This document shows, piece after piece, positions 45,321 through 52,176 of a stretch of DNA of 52,176 bases. This DNA is from Methanobrevibacter sp. (GTDB lineage Archaea; Methanobacteriota; Methanobacteria; Methanobacteriales; Methanobacteriaceae), in contig NZ_JAFUHT010000068.1 of assembly GCF_017468685.1 (NCBI RefSeq), positions 1 through 52,176 of the forward strand, read 5' to 3'. The notes under the pieces are model-generated. The model was not told the DNA's origin. It saw nothing but the letters and a program-made list of their open reading frames with translations, and searched no databases. The translations under genes were made by a program, and so were the position numbers. Position 1 is the stretch's first letter. Each line of letters starts with the position of its first letter.

Positions 45321-45872
45321 ATGGCAGATGAGTATCTGGAAATGTATGATGAGCTTTCAAATCTTATAACAGATAACAATCCAATTACTGGCAATTGCGT
45401 TTTGGAAATCCTTAAAAAGTATTCATCAACCATATCCGTTTTTGACATGATGGAATTCACATCCCATGTAATGGAAGAAAACAAGTATGTTCAGGAAAGC
45501 TACAGAGAGGAAGGGCAAAAATCCTATATAGAATCATTCCTATTGCGCATCAAAGACATTATGAATGACAATAATGATTATGGGGAAAAAATCGACCAAG
45601 ACCCCTTTGGTGATGCGGTTGAAACTTTAAAAAACCACTATCAAACCGGAATTCACAACAGCAAGCCAAAACCCCTATTGATTTTTGAGATTGCATCCAT
45701 TTATTCCACATTCATTTTAAAAGAACCAATACATAAAGTGGGAACAGTATTTCCCGGATCTCTGAAAGTTGAAAAGGAAAATGATAAATTTCTATGCCCT
45801 GTAAAAGATGCTAATATCGACACTCCAAATGCTGTGTGCAACATCTGCCTTGCAGAACAGCTTGACTTCTGA
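45321..45872 (+). CDS. DUF2115 family protein, second copy
   Basis: About 183 aa, starting MADEYLEMYDELSNLITDN. It has the textbook DUF2115 end: EPIHKVGTVFPGSLKVEKEN, FLCPVKDANIDTPNAVCNICLAEQ. TAGGAGA lies just before ATG 45321; an extended frame from 45249 overlaps the first copy and is rejected. Tandem duplication followed by divergence is the simplest history. Downstream, nitroreductase and flavoprotein genes run in the same direction. Confidence 0.85.
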   Translation: MADEYLEMYDELSNLITDNNPITGNCVLEILKKYSSTISVFDMMEFTSHVMEENKYVQESYREEGQKSYIESFLLRIKDIMNDNNDYGEKIDQDPFGDAVETLKNHYQTGIHNSKPKPLLIFEIASIYSTFILKEPIHKVGTVFPGSLKVEKENDKFLCPVKDANIDTPNAVCNICLAEQLDF

Positions 45873-45925
45873 ATTAAAATATTCAGTTCCAATATCTGAA
45901 ATTCAATATTAAAGGAGAATCACGT

Positions 45926-46717
45926 ATGGACAATATGAAAATTATCAAAACACGAAAAAGCGTCAGAACATTCAACGGAGAAAAAATCACTCCCGAAGAT
46001 AAGGAAAAACTTCTAAATTACACAAAAACAATTGAAAACCCATATAATATTCCAGTGGAGTTTATTCTATTGGACCGTGAAAAGGATAATCTCTCTTCAC
46101 CGGTTATTGAAGGGGAAGACACATACATTGCCGCTAAAGTGCCACAGGTAAAGCATTGCGAAGAGGCCTACGGCTATTCATTTGAAAAATTAATATTGTA
46201 TGCATGGAATCTTGGAATCGGAACAACATGGATTGGAGGAACACTGAACAGACCTCTTTTTGAAAAGGCGGCTGATACAAAGGATGATGAGTACATAATG
46301 ATTGTAACACCAATCGGATATCCTTCAAAAACACAATCAGAAGTGGATGTGAAATTGCGTGAAAGCGTGGGCGGCGATGAAAGATTGCCGTCATCTAATT
46401 TATTTTTCGAAAATGATTTTAACACACCCTTAGACTCCATTGAGGATTGTCTTGATGCAGTTCGCTGGGCACCATCAGCAGCAAACAGACAGCCATGGAG
46501 GATAGTAAAAGAAAACAATAATTATCATTTCTATTTAGAGCATACTCCAGGTTATTCCTCAAGTATCGGTTGGGATGTTCAAAAGATTGATTTGGGAATT
46601 GCAATTTGCCATTTCATGTTTATTAAAGATGGAAAGTTTATCATTGATAAACCAGATATTAAAACTAACGAATTTACTGAATATATTGCAACAATATCAT
46701 GTGGGAGTATTGATTAA
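45926..46717 (+). CDS. Nitroreductase-like flavoprotein, double-domain type
   Basis: A 263-aa protein of the TM1586-like nitroreductase group, in which one chain forms both halves of the usual dimer. First half: MKIIKTRKSVRTFNGEKITPED and YAWNLGIGTTWIGGTLNRP; second half: DCLDAVRWAPSAANRQPWRIV (flavin contact) and DLGIAICHFMF. Probably FMN-dependent reduction; substrate unknown. It is 2 bases upstream of the flavodoxin-like gene, thus an electron-transfer pair is likely. Confidence 0.85.
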   Translation: MDNMKIIKTRKSVRTFNGEKITPEDKEKLLNYTKTIENPYNIPVEFILLDREKDNLSSPVIEGEDTYIAAKVPQVKHCEEAYGYSFEKLILYAWNLGIGTTWIGGTLNRPLFEKAADTKDDEYIMIVTPIGYPSKTQSEVDVKLRESVGGDERLPSSNLFFENDFNTPLDSIEDCLDAVRWAPSAANRQPWRIVKENNNYHFYLEHTPGYSSSIGWDVQKIDLGIAICHFMFIKDGKFIIDKPDIKTNEFTEYIATISCGSID

Positions 46718-46719
46718 AA

Positions 46720-47352
46720 ATGAGTAAAAAAATAATTGCAGTCAATGCGGGACCTAGGAGAGGATGGAATACAGACACTTTAATTGATGAGGCCATTGAA
46801 GGTGCCAAGTCAGCCGGAGCGGAAGTTGAAAAATTCAACCTGTACAGATTGGAAAAATACACCGGTTGCATCTCATGTTTTGGATGCAAAAAAATCAAAT
46901 ATAAAGGACATTGCATACGCCGTGACGGCCTTACAGAAGTATTAGACGCCATACGTGAAGCAGACGGTTTAATAATCGGTTCACCAAATTACCTCGGCGA
47001 TTTGACCGCTTCATTTAGAGCGCTTTTAGAAAGACTTGTCTTTCAGAATCTTACATATAATGCAGAAGTGCCGTGCTGCAACGAAAATCCGATTCCAACA
47101 CTTCTTATCATGACAAGCAACGGCCCTGATGATTACTATACTGAACTGCTTGATAAATATAAAACCATATTCGAAATGTTTGTAGGGCCTGCCGAGTATT
47201 TCGTATCCGGTGAAACCCAGCAGATTAAAGATTACAGCAAAACAGATTGGGAATGGTATTTCAATGCCGAAGAAAGATATGAAAGGCATGAAAAAATATT
47301 TCCAAAAGAAAGAAAACAAGCTTTTGAGAAAGGAAAAGAATTAGTTTTATAA
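46720..47352 (+). CDS. Flavodoxin/NADPH-dependent FMN reductase family protein
   Basis: A 210-aa protein. The N-terminal FMN-binding loop is NAGPRRGWNTDTLIDEAIEG, followed by the Cys cluster YTGCISCFGCKKIKYKGHCIRRDG (about residues 48-70) and DGLIIGSPNYLGDLTASFRALLER. The compact Cys motif resembles that of archaeal iron-sulfur flavoproteins, so a 4Fe-4S cluster is likely. Co-directional and nearly contiguous with the nitroreductase gene. Confidence 0.88.
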   Translation: MSKKIIAVNAGPRRGWNTDTLIDEAIEGAKSAGAEVEKFNLYRLEKYTGCISCFGCKKIKYKGHCIRRDGLTEVLDAIREADGLIIGSPNYLGDLTASFRALLERLVFQNLTYNAEVPCCNENPIPTLLIMTSNGPDDYYTELLDKYKTIFEMFVGPAEYFVSGETQQIKDYSKTDWEWYFNAEERYERHEKIFPKERKQAFEKGKELVL

Positions 47353-47370
47353 AAAAAGAAAGAATAAGTT

Positions 47371-47387
47371 AGGTAGTGTGACTACCT
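47371..47387. terminator. Bidirectional terminator hairpin
   Basis: AGGTAG and CTACCT pair around TGTGA between the convergent flavoprotein and ferritin-like genes. Confidence 0.55.
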
Positions 47388-47399
47388 CTATTAAAATTT

Positions 47400-47879
47400 C
47401 TATTCTCCAGCAGGGCCGTTGATTAACAATTGGGTCAAGTAGTTTTCTTTTCCAATCATTTTGCATAAGTCTATTTGCTGTTCGCTCCAGTACATGTCTT
47501 CCTCTTCATCTTTGAGGTATACTTTCATTAAGTCATAGGTGGTTGCATCAAAGATTCCTGAATCCATCATTTCGTTTAAAAATGCAATTCCTTCAACGGA
47601 TACCTGATAGTCTGCTTCGATGAATTCTATGATGTCTGTGTATACTGGTTTTGCTTCCTGTGCTTCTTGTTTGATTTCACCGCCAAGGTCAAGTATACGG
47701 TCCATGAACTGTTCTACAAAGTCCATTTCTTCTTGAGCATGTCCTGCGTATTTGTCGCCTAAAGCCTGAAATCCTAATCCTGCAAATATTTTAGATTGGA
47801 TTCTGTGTCCGAATGAGTTTGCAGATAATCCTGTTACAATAGCTTGTAATGCTTCTATGGTTTTTTCTTTATCAGCCAT
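47400..47879 (-). CDS. Ferritin-like protein
   Basis: A 159-aa four-helix-bundle protein. Iron-binding residues fit the ferritin pattern: YAGHAQEEMDFVEQFMDRI (ExxH-type), EFIEADYQVSVEGIAFLNEMM, and YLKDEEEDMYWSEQQIDL. It should oxidise and store iron or act in peroxide defence in the cytosol. Ribosome site AAGGTGA precedes the ATG. Its promoter region carries three abutting palindromes, and a MarR regulator gene lies next upstream on the same strand. Confidence 0.88.
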   Translation of the reverse strand: MADKEKTIEALQAIVTGLSANSFGHRIQSKIFAGLGFQALGDKYAGHAQEEMDFVEQFMDRILDLGGEIKQEAQEAKPVYTDIIEFIEADYQVSVEGIAFLNEMMDSGIFDATTYDLMKVYLKDEEEDMYWSEQQIDLCKMIGKENYLTQLLINGPAGE

Positions 47880-47894
47880 TATTTCACCTTTTTT

Positions 47895-47934
47895 GTAAAA
47901 ATATTTTTACTTAAGAGTCTTAAGTACAATTGTA
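47895..47934 (-). promoter_or_regulatory. Three abutting palindromes upstream of the ferritin-like gene
   Basis: GTAAAAATATTTTTAC (47895-47910), ACTTAAGAGTCTTAAGT (47909-47925) and TACAATTGTA (47925-47934) are each perfect palindromes (the middle one with one central base) and run end to end within 40 bases. They end 16 bases before the start codon and overlap the place where the TATA box and transcription start should be. A MarR-type dimer is the natural candidate ligand for the 17-bp site. Confidence 0.65.
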
Positions 47935-47959
47935 ATTTATATTATTCAGAAATATAAGT

Positions 47960-48409
47960 TTAACGGTATTCAGCTGCACGTTCACAATAATCATATAACA
48001 TTTTTTTAAGCTTCTCTTTATCTTCAGATGAATAATTTTCAAAAAACTGGGCTTCAAAATCAGCAATAAGATCCAGCAATGAAATAAGAACATCTCCACC
48101 TTTATCTGTCAGACTGAGAATTTTTTTACCTCTGTTATCCTTTACAACTTCACGCTTGACATATCCATTTTTTTCAAGCCTTTTGATAATTTGGGTGACA
48201 TTCGATTCAGAAACGTATAATAAATCCGCCAGCTCCTTTTGGGAAATATTCTCATTGTAGTAAATATTGGAAAGATAAGTAAAATCTCTTCGAGTGATGT
48301 CCTTAAAGTTTTCCTTTAAAAAATTGTCATGAATAACATTAATGTAATTAATAAAATAAAAAACGGAAGTGGAGTCCAGCATATCCTCATCAAAATTCAA
48401 ATCAACCAT
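47960..48409 (-). CDS. MarR family transcriptional regulator
   Basis: A 149-aa winged-helix regulator. DNA-binding part: ISQKELADLLYVSESNVTQIIKRLEKNGYVKREVVKDNRGKKILSLTDKG. The ends are helical for dimerisation. No Cys is seen, so it would sense a ligand rather than a thiol oxidant. A frame opens at GTG 48418, but ATG 48409 has AGGTG upstream. It lies 81 bases upstream of the ferritin-like gene and may control it. Confidence 0.9.
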   Translation of the reverse strand: MVDLNFDEDMLDSTSVFYFINYINVIHDNFLKENFKDITRRDFTYLSNIYYNENISQKELADLLYVSESNVTQIIKRLEKNGYVKREVVKDNRGKKILSLTDKGGDVLISLLDLIADFEAQFFENYSSEDKEKLKKMLYDYCERAAEYR

Positions 48410-48504
48410 TATAAACACCTATCATCAATATAATAAAATATTGTATTTCAATTAATATAAATACTGCATTTGAAATTTAAAAAATTAAATATAATAACAA
48501 CCAT

Positions 48505-49326
48505 TCAATACTCTTTTAGAAATTTTTTTACACATTCCGCCACTTCATGAGGCTTTTCGTTGAGTATTGCATGTATAGTATCCGGAAAATTATCTTCAAG
48601 TATAAAATCTGATTTGACATGTTCTTTGATGTAGATAATAGCATCCATTGAGTATAGGGCAAAATCGGGTTTAATATATAAGAAAGGCACTGTTATATTA
48701 TCTATTGCAGGGCGCTGGTCTGATTTGAAAAGTGAAAACCACAGGCTTGCCATTGTAAATGCATCTGATCCTTTTCTATACATTTCAATCATTTCATTTT
48801 CGTTTGATACATCAGCCAGTGATGGATTCATCAGATTTTTTGTGATATGCCAGTTTGCATTACCCACATCATCAAATATTCTGTCAAAATCATCCATAAA
48901 GTCATCATCACTCCACAAGCCCTGTCCGATGCCACCTTTCCAGTCATTATTTCTCATATAAGGAGACATGTCTGAAACTATGATTCTTTTAAGTTTCCCA
49001 CAACCGAACTGATTGACATGACTGTAAATTGAAGCTCCACCCATTGAATGGCCAAACAGATTAATATCTGTCAAATCCAGAAAATCGATTAGTTCATTTA
49101 AGTCCTGACCCAACGCTTTAACGTTCATGTGCATGGCTGACCTGTCCGAATATCCATGTCCTCTTTGGTCATAGCAAATGATTCGATAGTCATCTTCAAA
49201 TTCCTTGATGATTCTTTTAAAGTTTAAATGAGAACCGTTCAAGCCATGAGAGAAAAGTATTGCTTCACCTTCACCATAATCTTTATAATAAATTTTTGTT
49301 CCATCACTTACTGTTAAATAAGACAT
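48505..49326 (-). CDS. Alpha/beta hydrolase
   Basis: A 273-aa hydrolase. Motifs: YYKDYGEGEAILFSHGLNGS (oxyanion HG), DQRGHGYSDR, the nucleophile elbow LFGHSMGGAS, and the catalytic His in FPDTIHAILNEKP. It probably cleaves an ester or lactone; substrate unknown. No signal peptide, so cytosolic. It stands alone. Confidence 0.9.
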   Translation of the reverse strand: MSYLTVSDGTKIYYKDYGEGEAILFSHGLNGSHLNFKRIIKEFEDDYRIICYDQRGHGYSDRSAMHMNVKALGQDLNELIDFLDLTDINLFGHSMGGASIYSHVNQFGCGKLKRIIVSDMSPYMRNNDWKGGIGQGLWSDDDFMDDFDRIFDDVGNANWHITKNLMNPSLADVSNENEMIEMYRKGSDAFTMASLWFSLFKSDQRPAIDNITVPFLYIKPDFALYSMDAIIYIKEHVKSDFILEDNFPDTIHAILNEKPHEVAECVKKFLKEY

Positions 49327-49404
49327 TGCAATCCCACAATAGATTATTTGATTTTAAAAATATATATCCTATGCTAAAAATTATATTATTTTTTGTTAAT
49401 GCCA

Positions 49405-49538
49405 TTATTAATATGAAATACAATTCATTAAAATTGCAAATTTAAAATTTACTTTTAATTTAATTAACGTTAATGTTAATGATTATACATGAAATGCTCT
49501 GCACCATGTTATTGAAAACATATATAAAATTAAAATAC
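49405..49538 (+). repeat. Duplicated intergenic element, copy A
   Basis: Aligns with 51927-52065: both carry NxxxxSLKLxx* coding traces (ending KYNSLKLQI stop here), then TTTTAATTTAATT, AACGTTAA, GATTAT, GAAA and a TATA-like CATATATAAAATT. The TTAATnnGAA...TTCATTAA stem near its left end is kept in both copies though the loop differs. No gene follows directly. Confidence 0.55.
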
Positions 49539-49768
49539 CAACCGAAAAAATAAATCTTATAAAAAAAGCTAAAATTAAATAGTAATCGAATTTTAAAATT
49601 CAATATTAATAATTTCAATGCCTATAACATGTTTGCACATGCTTAGGTAGATAGACATTGATTTAAACCACTAATTTGTTAGAATTTAAGTAACCCAGAA
49701 AGGTGGATTTTAAACTCTATGATATAATTTGAAATAATAAATATATAAATTTTATTATTTTTAAGTTA

Positions 49769-49870
49769 TAAATTGCAGAAAGTGTTCATTATAAATAAAC
49801 AAACCCGAATATGACTTTTTAAGGTCATTGAAAAACAATCATTATAATATTTAATGATTTCTGCAATTTA
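49769..49870. mobile_element. MITE-like element with 13-bp terminal inverted repeats
   Basis: TAAATTGCAGAAA (49769-49781) and TTTCTGCAATTTA (49858-49870) are perfect 13-bp inverted arms, 102 bases end to end. The interior has no reading frame, a small ATGAC/GTCAT hairpin and two TCATTATAA words. This is the size and form of a miniature inverted-repeat element, or of a structured RNA. No clear target-site duplication is seen (AAGTTA on the left, AAGGTG on the right). Confidence 0.4.
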
Positions 49871-49898
49871 AAGGTGAAATCCTTATGCCTCATTTTAG

Positions 49899-50111
49899 TC
49901 AATATACAACCCAAATGAGATAGAATGCAACACACCACGAAATGATTGTGTACATAATCACTCCAATCCAAAATTTCTTCTGGATACTCATAAGGATTCC
50001 TCCTATCAAATTAGTGGTTTTGCCAAAGGGAGCATTCATTAAAACATCAGTTTCAAATCCTACCAATGGCAATATTATCCTACCTAAAATAATACCACCC
50101 CCTATGGTCAA
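49899..50111 (-). CDS. Possible small membrane protein or fragment
   Basis: Seventy codons from TTG 50111, with a hydrophobic N-part (GGGIILGRIILPLVG), a loop FETDVLMNAPFGKTTN, and a C-terminal membrane helix (FWIGVIMYTIISWCVAFYLI). A stop five codons before the TTG and the lack of a ribosome site suggest a truncated gene end rather than a complete gene. Family not recognised. Confidence 0.35.
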   Translation of the reverse strand: MTIGGGIILGRIILPLVGFETDVLMNAPFGKTTNLIGGILMSIQKKFWIGVIMYTIISWCVAFYLIWVVY

Positions 50112-50400
50112 GAGTTTGATTACTTATAACATTAGATTTTATAGATTAAATAGTTTTTATTTACTCTATACTCAAGTAAAAATTGCATTTAGTAGGTAAT
50201 TAAAATAATTAATACATTTTTCAAGAAAATATTCATTTTATTTTTAAAAAATTAAAATCTAAACCTATAACTAATTAATAAACAGAAAAAAACATGTATT
50301 AAAATCATATAAATAAAATCACCTATATTATTGAATTATTAATTACAATTGGAAAATGTGTATCTAATGATTATACTTTTGAAACTAAACTGGAAACATG

Positions 50401-50416
50401 GTTAGTATATGCTAAC
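50401..50416 (+). promoter_or_regulatory. Inverted repeat upstream of hxlR promoter
   Basis: GTTAGTATATGCTAAC: 5-bp arms around 6 bases, 5 bp upstream of the TATA box (CACTATAAATAAAA, 50421-50434), which in turn fits a start of transcription about 16 bases before the ATG. Likely site of the HxlR-type regulator itself. Confidence 0.5.
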
Positions 50417-50467
50417 TGGCCACTATAAATAAAAACAAAAATAAAATTATAAAACAGGTGTTTTTAC

Positions 50468-50845
50468 ATGATTAATGAATTGGAAATATGTCCCATTGAA
50501 AATACTGTGAAGTTACTTAACCGCAAATGGACAATATTACTAATAAGGGACATGTTTTCGGGAAAAAAACATTTTTTAGAGTTTAAAGAAAATAAACCTG
50601 ACCTATCCAATAATGTATTATCAGATACTCTAAAATCAATGGAAAAAAATAAGCTCGTTTTAAAGAAAGTTTCAAATAATTCCACCGAATACCATTTGAC
50701 TGAAAGAGGCTTGAAATTAAACAAAGTCCTGTATGAACTGGCAGTCTTCGGATTGGATGAAATGGAATGTGGCGATGAGAGAGATTTGGAAATAATCAAC
50801 ATGTTTAAAGACTATTATGCAAATTTACTGAATTTGAGTGATTGA
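50468..50845 (+). CDS. HxlR family transcriptional regulator
   Basis: A 125-aa winged-helix regulator. It has the family start ICPIENTVKLLNRKWTILLIRDMFSGKKHFLEF with a single Cys near the N-terminus (as in redox- or aldehyde-sensing HxlR proteins), then SNNVLSDTLKSMEKNKLV and a wing TEYHLTERGLKL. ACAGGTG precedes the ATG. Its stop TGA abuts the ATG of the oxidoreductase gene, so it most likely controls that gene and itself. Confidence 0.92.
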   Translation: MINELEICPIENTVKLLNRKWTILLIRDMFSGKKHFLEFKENKPDLSNNVLSDTLKSMEKNKLVLKKVSNNSTEYHLTERGLKLNKVLYELAVFGLDEMECGDERDLEIINMFKDYYANLLNLSD

Positions 50846-51844
50846 ATGAAAGCAGCTATATTAAATAAATATGACAAAAACGGAACTGAAATAGAAATTA
50901 AGGACATTTCAATGCCTGAAATTGGTGAAAATGATGTTTTGGTTAAAATTGCCTATGCCGGAGTTAATCCTTTGGACAATATGATTGTTCGTGGAGAAGT
51001 GAAACTCATTACTCCATACAAGTTGCCTCTGGTAATGGGCAATGAATTTTCAGGCACTGTTGTAGACATCGGAAGCAATGTGTCCGACTTTAAAAAGGAT
51101 GACTTGGTATATGCAAGAATGCCTCTTGAAAAAATCGGTACTTTTTGTGAATACATTTCAATCGATAAGGACGCACTGGCCCATGTTCCAGAATGTTTAG
51201 ATTTAAAAAATGCAGCATGCATTCCATTAACAGCACTTACTGCAATGCAGGCATTTGAATTATTAGATGTCAAGTCCAAAGAATCAATATTTATTTCCGG
51301 AGGAACAGGCAGTTTGGGAGCTATGGCAATTCCAATAGCAAAAAGCTTTGGTCTTAAAGTAATAACCAGCGGAAGCAGCAGAAACAAGGATAGAGTTATC
51401 AGCCTAGGTGTCGATGAATTCTTTGACTATAAAACCCAGGATTATTCTGAAATTTTATCAGATGTTGATTACGTATTGGACACAATAGGTGAAAAGGAAC
51501 TTGAAAAAGAATTTAAAATCTTAAAGCATAACGGTTCATTGGTTTCACTTAAAGGACTTCCAAATAAGGAATTTGCTGAAAGAATGGGTTTTTCATTTGT
51601 TAAAAAAACATTATTCGGAATTGCCGGAAAGAAATTCGACAGCATGGCAAGCAAAAAGAACCAGAACTATTACTTCCTGTTTGTTGAATCCAATGGAGCT
51701 CAACTGGAGAAGGTTTCAGAGATATTTGACCAGAACAACATTGAAGTATCAGTTGACGAGGTTTTTGAATTAGATGAGGTTAATGAAGCCCTTAAAAAAG
51801 TCGATAAAGGCGGCTCTAAAGGAAAAACCTTGATAAAAATTTAA
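50846..51844 (+). CDS. NADP-dependent zinc-less alcohol dehydrogenase/quinone oxidoreductase
   Basis: A 332-aa medium-chain dehydrogenase. N-terminal GroES-like part: MPEIGENDVLVKIAYAGVNPLDNMIVRGE and VMGNEFSGTVVDIG; Rossmann part: IFISGGTGSLGAMAIPIAKSFG and ITSGSSRNKDRVISLGVDEFFDY. Zinc ligands are absent, as in quinone oxidoreductase/2-enoyl reductase types. Likely reduces quinones or reactive carbonyls. Directly follows its HxlR regulator. Confidence 0.92.
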   Translation: MKAAILNKYDKNGTEIEIKDISMPEIGENDVLVKIAYAGVNPLDNMIVRGEVKLITPYKLPLVMGNEFSGTVVDIGSNVSDFKKDDLVYARMPLEKIGTFCEYISIDKDALAHVPECLDLKNAACIPLTALTAMQAFELLDVKSKESIFISGGTGSLGAMAIPIAKSFGLKVITSGSSRNKDRVISLGVDEFFDYKTQDYSEILSDVDYVLDTIGEKELEKEFKILKHNGSLVSLKGLPNKEFAERMGFSFVKKTLFGIAGKKFDSMASKKNQNYYFLFVESNGAQLEKVSEIFDQNNIEVSVDEVFELDEVNEALKKVDKGGSKGKTLIKI

Positions 51845-51851
51845 AACATCA

Positions 51852-51965
51852 ATGGAAACTTGCTTTAAAAAAGTAGTTGATGTGCATTCGGTTTTGAAAA
51901 AAACATTGATTTTAGATAATTCTAATGTTAATGAAAGACATGCCTCATTAAAATTAGAATTATGA
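51852..51965 (+). other. Short frame ending in the duplicated element
   Basis: Thirty-seven codons from ATG: METCFKKVVDVHSVLKK then TLILDNSNVNERHASLKLEL. No ribosome site. Its end NERHASLKLEL matches NMKYNSLKLQI at 49412-49443 in the other copy, so both may be remnants of the same protein C-terminus. Confidence 0.3.
51918..51961 (+). other. Strong hairpin after the oxidoreductase gene
   Basis: AATTCTAATGTTAATGA (51918-51934) pairs with TCATTAAAATTAGAATT (51945-51961): 16 of 17 pairs with one G-A mismatch, closed by a 10-base loop AAGACATGCC. It is about 75 bases after the oxidoreductase stop, and may be a terminator or an RNA structure of the duplicated element. Confidence 0.5.
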
Positions 51966-52065
51966 ATTTATTTTTAATTTAATTGAACTAACGTTAAGGA
52001 TTATTGTTGAAAATAATTTTCATCATATTGTGTTGTTGGAAACATACCATATAAAAACTAAATAT
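51927..52065 (+). repeat. Duplicated intergenic element, copy B
   Basis: Copy of the element at 49405-49538 in the same orientation: shared are TCATTAAAATT, the TTTTTAATTTAATT tract, AACGTTAA, GGATTATTGTTGAAA and a TATA-like CCATATAAAAAC after GTTGTTGGAAACATA. From 52065 to the window end only AT-rich DNA and a small direct repeat GAGTCCATTT are seen. Confidence 0.55.
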
Positions 52066-52176
52066 TCATATTTGATAAAAACAATTTTTAACAGATTATT
52101 TATGATTTTAACAATTTTAAGCAAGAGAGTCCATTTGGAGTCCATTTTTTGAAAAAATAACCAAAACCATCGAATA

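Larger units (their letters stand above)
49539..50467. other. Long low-coding region
   Basis: Over 900 bases of AT-rich DNA with only a MITE-like inverted repeat (49769-49870), a doubtful 70-codon frame on the minus strand (49899-50111) and the HxlR promoter at its end. I see no tRNA, rRNA or transposase. Confidence 0.5.

Noticed and set aside
46134-46952. Several minus-strand frames of 60-114 codons opposite the nitroreductase and flavoprotein genes
   Set aside because: They are antisense to strongly supported genes and have no family features or ribosome sites.
49260-49445. 61-codon plus-strand frame as a real gene
   Set aside because: Its first part is antisense to the hydrolase gene; only the last few codons (NSLKLQI) are of interest as part of the duplicated element.

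Overview
The window looks like chromosomal DNA of a methanogenic archaeon of the Methanobacteriales, most likely Methanobrevibacter. The DNA is strongly AT-rich. TATA-box promoters (TTTAWATA-like) and short Shine-Dalgarno sites (GGTGA/GGAGG) precede the genes, and the one tRNA encodes its CCA end. The gene content is typical of the group: archaeal LonB, cobyric acid synthase CbiP, AmtB/GlnK behind an NrpR-type operator, archaeal Prs, DUF371, DUF2115, DUF2193, a DUF5814-type helicase, HerA-like DUF853 ATPase, AqpM aquaporin, a secreted beta-helix adhesin-like protein, and bacterial-type UvrA/UvrB. No rRNA, CRISPR array, intact insertion sequence or prophage was seen.

Layout. 0-3.4 kb: hisG and a P1B metal ATPase behind a triplicated palindrome/TATA promoter unit. 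3.4-5.1 kb: a Cys-rich peptide gene, its probable radical-SAM/SPASM maturase, and a decayed gene after them. 5.4-9.1 kb: a tight operon galU, sugar epimerase, GT2 glycosyltransferase, ferredoxin-type aldo/keto reductase. 9.2-10.8 kb: an adhesin-like gene broken by one in-frame TGA. 10.9-16.6 kb: tRNA-Leu, DUF371, a DUF123 GIY-YIG-like protein, and a helicase/HerA-like/winged-helix operon. 16.6-19.9 kb: a DUF368 lipid-carrier translocase candidate and a DUF2193-aquaporin operon. 20-28.9 kb: uvrA, a vapBC pair, amtB-glnK, and prs-orf96-uvrB. 28.9-32.8 kb: small exported, zinc-ribbon and acetyltransferase genes, a Panacea/RelE-like toxin-antitoxin pair, and an ADP-ribosylglycohydrolase. 32.8-37.1 kb: lonB, then a four-gene cysteine-rich operon under an ArsR regulator. 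37.6-39.1 kb: cbiP. 39.6-49.3 kb: redox and stress genes (aldo/keto reductase, nitroreductases, flavoprotein, ferritin-like protein with MarR regulator), two zinc-ribbon proteins, two DUF2115 paralogues and a hydrolase. 49.3-52.2 kb: mostly non-coding DNA with a duplicated element and a MITE-like inverted repeat, around an HxlR-oxidoreductase pair.

The systems most worth attention are: (1) the Cys-rich peptide and radical SAM enzyme pair; (2) the arsR, DGC-domain protein, Cys-tailed protein, QueG-like Fe-S protein operon, which reads as an undescribed metal/metalloid or thiol response module; (3) the triplicated operator-promoter in front of the metal ATPase; (4) the cluster of abutting palindromes in front of the ferritin-like gene; and (5) the Panacea/RelE-like toxin-antitoxin pair. 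Many start codons were moved from the longest reading frame to one supported by a Shine-Dalgarno site or by TATA-box spacing; these choices are stated per gene.
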